Of a stretch of 64,000 nucleotides of DNA, positions 1 to 8,123 are shown piece by piece. Under the pieces are notes generated by a model. It did no database searches and had not been told where the DNA came from. It saw only the letters and a list, made by a program, of their open reading frames with translations. Source of the DNA: RPQJ01 sp963706535 (GTDB taxonomy: Bacteria > Pseudomonadota > Gammaproteobacteria > Steroidobacterales > Steroidobacteraceae). Location: positions 1 through 64,000 of the forward strand of contig CAVPMU010000003.1 of assembly GCA_963706535.1 (NCBI GenBank), given 5' to 3'. How positions within the stretch are numbered: position 1 is the first letter of the stretch; each line of letters begins with the position of its first letter. The position numbers and the translations under genes were made by a program.

Positions 1-2
1 AC

Positions 3-302
3 GTCCTGACGAAGATCCCACGGCAGTACTGGACCTGCCAGGAGTCCAGTTCTCACCACGGCCAACTTGCATCCGCAGACATCATTAGCCTGCGAGGGGT
101 GGGGATTCCGCCGATATTCACGTTGGACGGGTATCCTTCCAGAGTGTTCGTTTCAAGTCCTTTGGCGCAACGGTCCGTAGAGGCCGGGCTCACCGGAGTT
201 GTGTTTGTTGATCCGCGAGTCAGATCTCTTCACGTTCCGTTCATTCAGAAGCGGATGAAGATCAGGCCAACCGGCTTCATTCACGTTGAGGACGACCTCT
301 GA
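3..302 (+). CDS. C-terminal end of a small protein, possibly an immunity protein (partial)
   Basis: The frame is open to the left window edge and ends with a TGA at 300-302, so only the last ~99 residues are visible. A GTG at 99 is in frame but need not be the start. The closing segment (FVSSPLAQRSVEAGLTG, then VFVDP) resembles the C-terminal pattern of DUF1629/Imm11-type immunity proteins, where a hydrophobic strand and helix precede 'l-t-G-hydrophobic'. It lies directly upstream of an Rhs core fragment, which fits the immunity gene of a preceding toxin module. The family assignment is inference from pattern memory; the upstream sequence is needed to confirm it. Confidence 0.4.
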   Translation, partial: VLTKIPRQYWTCQESSSHHGQLASADIISLRGVGIPPIFTLDGYPSRVFVSSPLAQRSVEAGLTGVVFVDPRVRSLHVPFIQKRMKIRPTGFIHVEDDL

Positions 303-440
303 GCGGGCGCGGCACGTTGAGCCAGCCTCAACGCCCAAGGGATGTTTGTCTTGAGATTTAGGTTGACAGCGTTTGAGTTCAACGCGGTCGGATCCAGCGT
401 CTCTGCAAGTCTCGCACTCTTCCGACACCGGGGTTCCTGA

Positions 441-1566
441 ACTGAAATTCCAATAGCGGCGGACGATCCGCGCGAGTTGGAGGTCTTCGCACCGTTCGGT
501 TCCACCTCGGGTGCCGGCGTCACGAACACCTACGACGGGTTCGGAGGGCTGCGCAGCTCGAGCACGAACCTCGATGGGGTGACCCGCAGCGTCGTCTCCG
601 ACTACGACGCGCAGGGCCACCGCAGCCGCATCACGCATCCGGACGGTGCCTACTTCGAGTACCGGCACGATCCGGCCGGTCGCCTGACGCAGCTCACGGA
701 GAACGGCCCCTCGACGCCCCTGGCGCTCCTGACCTACGACGCGCAGGGACGCCGCGATGCGATCGGCCGTGACACGGCCGGCGCGGCCACCGGGTTCGGC
801 TACGACGCCCTCTCGCGGCTCGGCGCCATCGTCCACAACCTGGACGGCGGTGGCACGAGCAACGATCTCACGACCACGTTCAACTACAACCCGGCGAGCC
901 AGATCGTCACCCGCGCGCAGTCGAACAATGCGTACGAGTTCCCGGTCGGTAGCTCAAACCGTGCCTACGTCACCAACGGCCGCAACCAGTACACGCAGAT
1001 CACCGGGGATGCCCCGGCGACGCTCGGCTGGGATGCCAATGGCAACCTGACCTCGGACGGGTCCACGTCGTTCGGCTACGACACCGAGAACCGCCTCACG
1101 AGCGCAAGCGGGGCCAAGTCAGCCACGCTGAGCTACGACCCGCTCGGGCGGCTGCATCAGGTCACGAGCGCCGGGGTCACCACGCGGTTCGTGTACGACG
1201 GTGATCGGCTGATCGCGGAATACAACACCGCGGGCACCGTGCTGCGGCGCTATGTGCACGGCGCGGGGGTGGATGAACCGCTGGTGTGGTACGAGGGTGC
1301 CTCCGTCTCGAGCGCCAGCCGACGTTACCTGCATGCGGATCACCAGGGATCGATCATCGCGACCAGCAATGCGTCCGGAGCCAGGCTCGACACCGGCACC
1401 TACGACGCCTATGGCGTGACGACCGCACCGAGCACCTGGCGGTTCCAGTACACCGGCCAGGCGGCGATCCCGCAGCTCGGGCTCTATTACTACAAGGCGC
1501 GGTTCTACAACCCCGCGCTCGGACGGTTCATGCAGACCGATCCGATCGGATATGACGATGACCTAA
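441..1566 (+). pseudogene. Rhs module A: core fragment (YD repeats), 5'-truncated and split by an IS
   Basis: The frame opens after a stop at 438-440; TTG at 477 is the first plausible start. It encodes YD/Rhs repeats (YDGFGGLRS, YDAQGRRD, YDTENRL, YDPLGRLH, YDGDRLIAEY) and the hallmark Rhs core end (YYYKARFYNPALGRFMQTDP). In Rhs proteins the repeats form a shell that encapsulates the C-terminal toxin. No signal peptide, PAAR or SpvB-like N-terminal domain is present, so this cannot be a complete effector. The core is nearly identical to 4405-5490. After GYDDD the frame is broken by the IS1380 element; joining 1566 to 3263 restores GYDDDLNPYAYVGNDP exactly. Confidence 0.85.
1563..1566. repeat. 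Target-site duplication CTAA of the IS1380 element (partner 3259-3262)
   Basis: CTAA occurs immediately outside both inverted repeats, at 1563-1566 and 3259-3262. Removing the element and one CTAA rebuilds an uninterrupted Rhs reading frame, so this is a true insertion duplication. IS1380-family elements typically duplicate 4-5 bp. Confidence 0.85.
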
Positions 1567-3258
1567 CCTGAATTATTCGCGAACTGATGAAATACAAAGG
1601 CCTCAAGCGTGATAGAAAGGCTTTGCGACAAGCTGTTTCCGTCACTCAAGAGGCCTTTGCGTGGAAGACGATAGCACACGACAGACTGTCCTGTTTTCCG
1701 ATCTATGGCGCCGCCCGGTGGTGGTGCAGTTCGACCAACCGCACGCCAGTTCCGAGGGTGGCGCGATCCTGCTGCAAGCGTGTGATCGGGGTCTTGGTCT
1801 GACCTCGGCCTTGATCGGGGCGATCGACGACCGGCGTCAGTCGGGCAAGATCCGCCACGCCATCGGGGATCTGCTGCGCCAGCGTCTGTATGCGATCGCC
1901 TGCGGCTATCCGGATGGCAACGACGCGAGCCGCCTGGGATCCGATCCGATCCAGAAACTGCTCGGTGGTCGAGATCCGGTGAGTGGTGAGGAACTCGCCT
2001 CGCAGCCGACGCTGTCGCGGTTCGAGAACGCGGTGACGCGGGCGGACCTGTATCGGATGGGGATTGCGCTCGCCGACACCGTGATCGAGCGACACCGCCG
2101 GCGCCTGAAGCGCAAGGTCAAGCGGATCACGATCGACCTCGACCCGACCGACGATCCGACCCACGGGGCGCAGCAGCTCAGCTTTTTCAACGGTCACTAC
2201 GACAGTTGGTGCTACCTGCCGGTGGCCGGGTTCCTCACCTTCAACGAGGAGCCCGAGCAGTACCTGTTCGCCTACGTGCTGCGGCCTGGCAATGCCACTG
2301 CCTCGGTCGGGGCGATCGGGATCCTCTCGCGCCTGCTGCCGCGCTTGCGCGCCGCGTTCCCCCGGGCGCGCCTGCGGGTGCGGCTCGACGGCGGCTACGC
2401 CGCGCCCGAGATCTTCGCCTTCCTCGAGCGCGAGGCACTCGAGTACGTGGTGGCGATGGCCAACAACCAGGTACTCAAACGCCGCGCCGCGCGGCTGATG
2501 GGTAGCGCGCGGCGCTTGTCGCGCGAATCGGGCCGGACCGCGCACGTCTATGGCGAGTGCCGCTACGCCGCTGGCACCTGGCCCGCGCGCCGGCGCGTGA
2601 TCATCAAAGCCGAAGTCGTCCGCCATCCCGGCCGCGAGCCCAAGGACAACCCGCGCTTCGTGGTGACGAACTTGCGGCAGTCGCCCCGGCACCTGTACGA
2701 GGCGATCTACTGCGCCCGCGGGGATGTCGAGAATCGGATCAAGGAGCTGCACCACGGCCTCGAGATCGACCGCACCAGCTGCACTCGCTTCCTCGCCAAT
2801 CAACTGCGCGGACTGCTGAGCGCCGCCGCCTACGTGCTCTATCAGGAACTGCGCCTGCGCGCCGCGCGCACCGCCTTCCGCTCCGCCCAGGTCAGCACCC
2901 TGCGCGAGCACCTCGTGAAGCTCGGCGCCTGGCTCGAATCCTCAGTGCGGCGCATCGTGCTGCACCTGCCGGCCACCTACGGCCACCGCCACGACTGGCA
3001 GATCATCGCCCGACAGCTGGGCGCCGCGCCGGCATAGCGCTGTCGGACTGAGCCTCACTGCCGTGCACCGTGGCCGGTAACGGCCATGCCGGACACCCGT
3101 CGCCCCAATCTCATGTTCGCCGACCCTCGGCGCCCATGAACGCTCGCCGGACATAGCCCGTCGTTAAAAATCATCGCCACACGTCGACATCACGCCACCG
3201 GCGCCGCGATACTCGCTGCCGTGCTCCGTCAATCCGACCGCTTCACGAATAGTGCAGG
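1567..3258 (+). mobile_element. IS1380-family insertion sequence, intact, 1692 bp
   Basis: Terminal inverted repeats are CCTGAATTATTCGCGAA (left, from 1567) and, on the opposite strand from 3258, CCTGCACTATTCGTGAA; 14 of 17 positions match. The element has one transposase gene and 4-bp duplications, and its length is normal for the family. Near the left end the arms CAAAGGCCTC (1595-1604) and GAGGCCTTTG (1650-1659) can pair, and could form an mRNA structure ahead of the transposase. The clean duplication and intact ORF suggest a fairly recent insertion. Confidence 0.9.
1661..3037 (+). CDS. IS1380-family transposase
   Basis: This 458-aa protein is full length for a DDE transposase that catalyses cut-and-paste movement of the element. 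GTG at 1661 is the start. Candidate catalytic residues lie in the order expected: Asp in TIDLDPTDDPTHG (around residue 165), Asp in RLDGGY (around 245) and Glu in RGDVENRIKELHHG (around 355). The C-terminus (RIVLHLPATYGHRHDW) is a typical IS1380 ending. It is the only gene in the element and shares the direction of the Rhs gene it disrupts. No frameshift or internal stop is seen. Confidence 0.9.
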   Translation: MEDDSTRQTVLFSDLWRRPVVVQFDQPHASSEGGAILLQACDRGLGLTSALIGAIDDRRQSGKIRHAIGDLLRQRLYAIACGYPDGNDASRLGSDPIQKLLGGRDPVSGEELASQPTLSRFENAVTRADLYRMGIALADTVIERHRRRLKRKVKRITIDLDPTDDPTHGAQQLSFFNGHYDSWCYLPVAGFLTFNEEPEQYLFAYVLRPGNATASVGAIGILSRLLPRLRAAFPRARLRVRLDGGYAAPEIFAFLEREALEYVVAMANNQVLKRRAARLMGSARRLSRESGRTAHVYGECRYAAGTWPARRRVIIKAEVVRHPGREPKDNPRFVVTNLRQSPRHLYEAIYCARGDVENRIKELHHGLEIDRTSCTRFLANQLRGLLSAAAYVLYQELRLRAARTAFRSAQVSTLREHLVKLGAWLESSVRRIVLHLPATYGHRHDWQIIARQLGAAPA

Positions 3259-3861
3259 CTAAATCCATATGCCTATGTCGGCAATGATCCGACGAATAAG
3301 TCGGATCCAACGGGAACAGCTGCTGAAACGCCGTGGGACATGGGAAACGCCGCCATTGGCTGGAGCGATACAATCAGTCGTGCCTTGCAGGGTGACTGGC
3401 AAGGGGCCGCCATTGCCGGCGTCGGCGCCGCGCTTGACACCGCTGCGGCTCTCGTGCCGGGCGTGCCGGGAGGCGTCTCGACTGCCAGGCGGGCATTCGA
3501 ACGCGGTGCGAATATTCGTACGAATGCAGCAACCGGTGCTCGACGAGCTGCAGAAGGTAGAGAGCAAATTCGGGCGGCCAATCCTGGCCGGCGGACGCAG
3601 AGCGAAAGCACCCTGCGCACTGCTGACGGGAAGAAGGCTATTGACCCTATCACGCAGCAGGGTCGAAGAGTTGATGAGGTCGTCTTCGACGGAAAAGGAG
3701 GAGCGAAAGCGTACGAGATCACCGGTCCGGGCGTCGACAAGACCGCGCAGGCTGCCAAGGAGCAGCGCATACTGGACAACGGCGGCCACTATGTGCGAGA
3801 CCGCCAGACTGGGGAGTTGTGCAAGATCTCTGGTCCGTGTGAGCGGGTGAACGTGAAATGA
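3259..3861 (+). pseudogene. Rhs module A: C-terminal toxin tip, severed from its core
   Basis: The frame reads LNPYAYVGNDPTNKSDPTG, the conserved Rhs core-to-tip junction, followed by a Gly/Ala-rich linker and a variable domain ending in CERVNVK. The last ~80 residues (ESTLRTADGKK, RRVDEVVF, KAYEITG, then K/Q/E-rich helix) recall the E...D...ExK layout of restriction-endonuclease-fold toxins, although the usual Lys of ExK is Thr here. Nuclease function is therefore only a guess. ATG 3340 is in frame, but translation from it would be fortuitous. The stop at 3859-3861 overlaps an ATG (AATGA) that probably starts the immunity gene. Confidence 0.7.
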
Positions 3862-3894
3862 CGTTCTGACTTTGTATACCTGAACGTTCCGGGG

Positions 3895-4194
3895 TTGCTT
3901 GCCCGCTATGAGAACCCGTCTCCCGACTGGGCGGATAAGGTCCGTGCGCTAGCGCGGACGCAGATTTCCTTCTTCGCGGAGAATGGGCTGATTTACCCGA
4001 CGGCCGCGGCTCTGGCAGATACTGTGGAGAATGCCGTCCTCATGTTTAGTGATTTCACGCCGGAGGGGCAAGCCTTCGTGAAGAGCCAGGCTGTGGAGCG
4101 TTGGCTGTCTACTTGCGATCGAAAGGGGACCGTCGACGCCTACAAAGATCCGTCTGTGTTAACTTCTCGCCTCCTACGATTCCGCAAGGGCTAG
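3895..4194 (+). CDS. Candidate immunity protein of module A, probably frameshifted at its 5' end
   Basis: The open frame from TTG 3895 gives 99 residues (LARYENPSPDWADKVRALA to LLRFRKG). No family is recognised; it is an acidic, helical, cytosolic-looking small protein without a signal peptide. The natural start is probably the ATG at 3858, which overlaps the toxin stop. That frame runs only M-T-F-stop, but skipping the single T at 3867 joins it to DFVYLNVPGLLARYENPSP. A 1-nt insertion, or a sequencing error, is therefore likely. The role is inferred from position directly after an Rhs tip. Confidence 0.5.
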   Translation: MLARYENPSPDWADKVRALARTQISFFAENGLIYPTAAALADTVENAVLMFSDFTPEGQAFVKSQAVERWLSTCDRKGTVDAYKDPSVLTSRLLRFRKG

Positions 4195-4216
4195 TTCCCG
4201 TCGAGGACTTCTCGCC

Positions 4217-4315
4217 CACAGCGCGGCGTATCACCCGAACGGCCTCGTGGCGTCGGGCAACATCGGCGACGAGCAGGTGTTCGCGCAGTCGCTCGATGTG
4301 CGACAGCGGCCGGTT
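4217..4315 (+). pseudogene. Rhs core relic upstream of module B
   Basis: In frame 2 the sequence reads AAYHPNGLVASGNIGDEQ followed by a segment ending DVRQRPV, a recognisable piece of an Rhs/YD core (YHPNG...Q.LD.R.RP). The frame then changes, and a stop at 4350-4352 separates it from the main module B core. This is a leftover of an earlier Rhs gene rather than part of a working one. Confidence 0.55.
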
Positions 4316-4369
4316 CTGTCCCCGCTCCGTCGCGATGTGGCTGACTCCATGACCCGCACGGGCCCGCCG
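4310..4369 (+). repeat. Module-boundary repeat, copy 1 (copy 2 at 37112-37171)
   Basis: Sixty nucleotides align without gaps to 37112-37171; shared blocks include GTCGCGATG, TGACCCGCA and GGGCCCG, with roughly three quarters of positions matching by eye. Both copies lie just downstream of an immunity gene of an Rhs module, so they may mark where modules were joined. Confidence 0.5.
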
Positions 4370-6092
4370 CAGGAGGCCGGTCGGTCCCGACGAAGACGTG
4401 CAGGGCCTGCAGCTCTTCGCACGGTTCGGTTCCCCCTCCGGTGCCGGCGTCACGAACACCTACGACGGGTTCGGAGGGCTGCGCAGCTCGAGCACGAACC
4501 TCGATGGGGTGACCCGCAGCGTCGTCTCCGACTACGACGCACAGGGCCACCGCAGCCGCATCACGCATCCGGACGGCGCCTACTTCGAGTACCGGCACGA
4601 TCCGGCCGGTCGCCTGACGCAGCTCACGGAGAACGGCCCCTCGACGCCCCTGGCGCTCCTGACCTACGACAGCCAAGGACGCCGCGATGCGATCGGCCGC
4701 GACACGGCCGGGGCACCCACCGGGTTCGGCTACGACGCCCTCTCGCGGCTCGGCGCCATCGTCCACAACCTCGACGGCGGTGGCACGAGCAACGATCTGA
4801 CGACCACGTTCAACTACAACCCGGCGAGCCAGATCGTCACCCGTGCGCAGTCGAACAACGCGTACGAGTTCCCGGTCGGTAGCTCAAACCGTGCCTACGT
4901 CACCAACGGCCGCAACCAGTACACGCAGATCACCGGGGATGCCCCGGCGTCGCTCGGCTGGGATGCCAATGGCAACCTCACCTCGGACGGGTCCACGTCG
5001 TTCGGCTACGACACCGAGAACCGCCTCACGAGCGCAAGCGGCGCCAAGTCAGCCACGCTGAGCTACGACCCGCTCGGGCGGCTGCATCAGGTCACGAGCG
5101 CCGGGGTCACCACGCGGTTCGTGTACGACGGTGATCGGCTGATCGCGGAATACAACACCGCGGGCACCGTGCTGCGGCGCTATGTGCACGGCGCGGGGGT
5201 GGATGAACCGCTGGTGTGGTACGAGGGTGCCTCCGTCTCGAGCGCCAGCCGTCGATACCTGCATGCGGATCACCAGGGCTCGGTGATCGCGACCAGCGAT
5301 GCGGCCGGGGCCAGGCTCGAGACCGGCACCTACGACGCGTATGGCGTGACGACCGCGCCGAGCACCTGGCGGTTCCAGTACACCGGCCAGGCGGCGATCC
5401 CGCAGCTCGGGCTCTACTACTACAAGGCGCGGTTCTACAACCCCGCGCTCGGGCGGTTCATGCAGACCGACCCGATCGGGTATGACGATGACGTCAATCT
5501 GTACCAGTATGCTTACCACGATCCCGTCAATAACAGAGATCCGACGGGTAAGGCGGTCAACTTCGTCATAAAGTTTGGTGCCGACGTATTGCTTGAAGCG
5601 GCGATACAGTACGCGACAACCGGTACGATCAATCCTGCGGGGATTCTAAAGGAAGCCGCTGCTGGAGCCATTGATCCGCGGAAGACTCTCGATCGGGCAC
5701 GCCAGATGGGACGAGTTCTCCGCGCACTTGGCAACAAAGCAGATGCGGCATATGAGGCCAGTCGCAAAGCGGGCAATACTGGCCAGAAGGCGGGCTTGGA
5801 TGCACATAGCGCAATGAAAGCTGAGGCTGATCGAATGACAGCAGGCGGCGCGGTCACTGGAGAGCACTCCCGCTTGGGTGGCAATACCGCGAGCTATGGT
5901 GCTAAAGGATCGACCCGCGCAGACGCGCACCTGGGTGACGTAGATGCTCCTGGTGGAGTTGCGGTTGAACTCAAGACTGGAGGAAGCAGTGTTTCCCGGG
6001 GATCCGAATCAACTTACAAGGAAAACTACAAAGCGGATGGGCTTGTCGAGATCAAGGTGACATGCTCGATCAAGGGATCCGAGAAATGCTGA
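4353..6092 (+). CDS. Rhs module B: core fragment with C-terminal toxin tip, N-terminally truncated
   Basis: The frame opens at 4353; GTG 4398 gives 564 residues. Residues 1-365 are the YD-repeat core, nearly identical to module A, ending RFMQTDPIGYDDDVNLYQYA. A linker (about 380-440, DPTGKAVNFVIKFG, DPRKTLDRAR) is shared with module C. The unique tip (about 440-564) contains GSTRADAHLGDV and VAVELKTGG, a D...ExK pattern of PD-(D/E)xK nuclease toxins, and ends SIKGSEKC. No delivery or signal domain precedes the core, so it is a storage cassette or a remnant. The stop overlaps the next gene. The nuclease call is moderate inference. Confidence 0.75.
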   Translation, partial: PARARRRRPVGPDEDVQGLQLFARFGSPSGAGVTNTYDGFGGLRSSSTNLDGVTRSVVSDYDAQGHRSRITHPDGAYFEYRHDPAGRLTQLTENGPSTPLALLTYDSQGRRDAIGRDTAGAPTGFGYDALSRLGAIVHNLDGGGTSNDLTTTFNYNPASQIVTRAQSNNAYEFPVGSSNRAYVTNGRNQYTQITGDAPASLGWDANGNLTSDGSTSFGYDTENRLTSASGAKSATLSYDPLGRLHQVTSAGVTTRFVYDGDRLIAEYNTAGTVLRRYVHGAGVDEPLVWYEGASVSSASRRYLHADHQGSVIATSDAAGARLETGTYDAYGVTTAPSTWRFQYTGQAAIPQLGLYYYKARFYNPALGRFMQTDPIGYDDDVNLYQYAYHDPVNNRDPTGKAVNFVIKFGADVLLEAAIQYATTGTINPAGILKEAAAGAIDPRKTLDRARQMGRVLRALGNKADAAYEASRKAGNTGQKAGLDAHSAMKAEADRMTAGGAVTGEHSRLGGNTASYGAKGSTRADAHLGDVDAPGGVAVELKTGGSSVSRGSESTYKENYKADGLVEIKVTCSIKGSEKC

Positions 6093-6775
6093 AACGTCCT
6101 CAGAGGATTGCATCCCGCATAGCTGAGCTCGAGCCGCGCCTTGTTGTGGCACTGGCCGACAAGGCAGCCCTTGTGTTGCCTCCGATCAAGGATGTTGTAG
6201 TCGGGGTCCTTGTTCATGGTGCACCGCGATGGGTCGAGTACCGGCTAGATCTTTTCGCCTTCCCTATCGCTCAAGGATTCGAGCATATCGTCCTGAACGG
6301 GCAACGCGTCCTCGGCTCCATCAACCCGAGTGACCCCGATTGCGCGTCCATAGCTGTAGACAGACTGCGACGTAAAGGAATTGAGTGGTTGATGATAAGG
6401 AGCAGCCTTGAGGGGCTATTGGAGACAACGCCGCCGCCACAGCGCGGACTGAACGAGTTCGGGGGATTACGTTACACACGCGGTGCGGGCGTCGCGCTAC
6501 GCAACTATTGCACGTTGCTGGTCTTGACGGAGCGGCTGTCGGAGGCTCGGGTCTTGATCGAGGCCGTCGCGGAGCAGCATAAAGAGCTCGGGGATCGCGA
6601 CCTAATTTGTCGCGACGACTACGAGCAGCTTGTACTGAATCTCGGTGTGCTTCTTGGGGCGTCCGCGGCTACCCGGAGAGAGTACTTCATGCGGCAGAGA
6701 GAAAGGACAATTGCGGCGCTCGGTATTGATCGACAATTGCTTGCGAGCGAGGCACTTGACGTACGTGGGAGCTGA
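6086..6775 (+). CDS. Candidate immunity protein of module B
   Basis: ATG 6086 overlaps the Rhs stop by 7 nt (ATGCTGA), the coupling expected of a toxin-immunity pair. It was preferred over the in-frame ATG 6062, which lies deeper inside the toxin. The 229-aa product is predicted cytosolic and has no signal peptide. It contains LRNYCTLLVLTERLSEARVL and a C-terminal helix-rich stretch that could be TPR-like. I recognise no family. Position and overlap are the only evidence for immunity function; it would bind and block the adjacent tip nuclease. Confidence 0.6.
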   Translation: MLKRPQRIASRIAELEPRLVVALADKAALVLPPIKDVVVGVLVHGAPRWVEYRLDLFAFPIAQGFEHIVLNGQRVLGSINPSDPDCASIAVDRLRRKGIEWLMIRSSLEGLLETTPPPQRGLNEFGGLRYTRGAGVALRNYCTLLVLTERLSEARVLIEAVAEQHKELGDRDLICRDDYEQLVLNLGVLLGASAATRREYFMRQRERTIAALGIDRQLLASEALDVRGS

Positions 6776-6816
6776 TTTGCCGCGACGGTTCGCGAATCGC
6801 CGAGACCAACTGAGTT

Positions 6817-7849
6817 CCTGATTACCAATGAGCTTCAGCCAACGTTACGAGTCGGTAGGGCATCGGCGGTGTTTGCGCGGCGGCGGTGGCCAGCCGTGGG
6901 AGCATGCTGGCCAGATCGAAGCGTCGATTGAAACGATAGCTGAATTCGGCCAGGTAACGCGGCAGATGCTTGGGACGGATCGCATGGTAGGTGCCGTGGA
7001 GTGCGTTCTTGACGTTGCCGAGCATGGTATCGACCCAGTTGAGCGCCTGCCGACGTTGGGCGATGCCCGGGCCGCTCATGACGGTCGGGGTATGCACGCA
7101 GCCCGCCGCACTCACCGCGGCAAAGCAGGCCAGTCCGTCCGAATGAACCGCCGTGCCGGCCGCCAGTTTCGCCTGGCCCCAACGGGCGATCTCCTTCGAA
7201 CGGAAGCCCTTGACACGGTTCAGGCTCATCCGGCGCGGATGCCCGGCCGCGTCGATTTCAACGGCCGCCACGAACGGCGTCTTGCCGCGGGTGCCGCGGC
7301 CGCGCTTGTAGCCGCGACGCCGCCCGCCCCAGTAGGCATCGTCGATTTGCACCCGGCCGGCCAGTGGCCGAGCGCCGTCGCGTTCCAGCATCGCCTGCAT
7401 GAGTTTGTGCTTCATCAGCCAGGCGCTGTTCTGCGAGATACCCAACTGGCGGGACAGTTCCAGGGAGGAGATGCCGTTCTTGGCCTGGGTGATCAGGTGC
7501 ATGGCGAGAAACCACACGCTGAGCGCCAGCTTGGAGTCGGCGAACACAGTGCCGGCGGTGACGGAGGTTTGCCGGCCGCAGCCGTTGCACTGAAACAGCC
7601 GCCTGCCCTGCAGCGTGCAATACGCCGTGTGACCGCACGCGGGGCAGACAAAGCCTCGTGGCCAGCGCCAGCCGAACAGCGCCTGCTCGCATTGCTCCCG
7701 CGTCCCGTACCGGTCCATGAATTCGCGCAAACTCATGCCTCGCTGGAATTGCACCTGGTTCTTCGGCATCGCCCAACTCCTTGTGAAATCAAGCAATGCC
7801 AGTATTCGCACCCCGCAGGCTCACCAGCTGAGCCTCGTTGGTAATCAGG
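6817..7849 (-). mobile_element. IS1595-family insertion sequence, copy 1 (1033 bp)
   Basis: Both ends carry CCTGATTACCAA as inverted repeats, at 6817-6828 and, on the opposite strand, 7838-7849. The element holds one transposase on the minus strand. An essentially identical copy of the same length lies in opposite orientation at 32517-33549. The 8-bp flanks (ACTGAGTT left, TTCCCGAA right) do not match, so the expected 8-bp target duplication is missing; this suggests recombination or deletion after insertion. Confidence 0.85.
6822..7769 (-). CDS. IS1595-family transposase, copy 1
   Basis: This 315-aa protein starts at ATG 7769 (MPKNQVQFQ); a longer in-frame start at 7811 lacks support. The N-terminal zinc ribbon reads CPACGHTAYC then FQCNGCGRQ (Zn-ribbon type 1595), followed by a helical DNA-binding region and an ISXO2-like DDE domain with Asp in VQIDDAYWGG, Asp in HSDGL and a C-terminal NRRFDLASM region. 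It differs from the second copy near the end (MPYRLV here, MPYQLV there). The ORF is intact and could be active. Confidence 0.9.
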   Translation of the reverse strand: MPKNQVQFQRGMSLREFMDRYGTREQCEQALFGWRWPRGFVCPACGHTAYCTLQGRRLFQCNGCGRQTSVTAGTVFADSKLALSVWFLAMHLITQAKNGISSLELSRQLGISQNSAWLMKHKLMQAMLERDGARPLAGRVQIDDAYWGGRRRGYKRGRGTRGKTPFVAAVEIDAAGHPRRMSLNRVKGFRSKEIARWGQAKLAAGTAVHSDGLACFAAVSAAGCVHTPTVMSGPGIAQRRQALNWVDTMLGNVKNALHGTYHAIRPKHLPRYLAEFSYRFNRRFDLASMLPRLATAAAQTPPMPYRLVTLAEAHW

Positions 7850-8123
7850 TTCCCGAAAGCTTTACCGTCACGATCGAGGCGTCGGGCAGCAGACCCTCCA
7901 TCCGATCCTCGGGAAACAGCGCCACAGTGCGCGGCGCATCGACGCCCTCTTCGATCACTTCGATCGAGCGCCGCCAAGCCAGTTCTTGCGAGGAGTTGAT
8001 CTCGCCCAGATACAGCACATGGCGTTGCACCACCCGGCCACCCGCGACGCGGCGGTTCTCCACCACCGAGAAATAGCGGTGAACCTTGCCATCCTTCTTG
8101 CGGGTCGTGGCGCGCAGAAACAT
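7845..8123 (-). pseudogene. IS1634-family transposase, N-terminal stub
   Basis: Starting at ATG 8123, MFLRATTRKKDGKVHRY and VVQRHVLYLGEINSSQ are the diagnostic N-terminus of IS1634-family transposases, which normally run to 400-600 residues. Only about 90 residues remain: the frame enters the IS1595 terminal repeat after IVTVKLSG. The IS1595 insertion, or a later deletion, removed the rest including the DDE core, so this is dead. Confidence 0.8.

Noticed and set aside
153..836. Long antisense ORFs inside Rhs cores and GC-rich genes
   Set aside because: They mirror the real reading frames, show low-complexity Arg/Ala/Pro-rich sequence and match no family; high GC produces such shadows.
6776..6816. 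Target-site duplication for IS1595 copy 1 or exchanged duplication with copy 2
   Set aside because: All four flanks (ACTGAGTT, TTCCCGAA, AATAAGGA, ATCACGAA), in direct and inverted pairings, fail to match.
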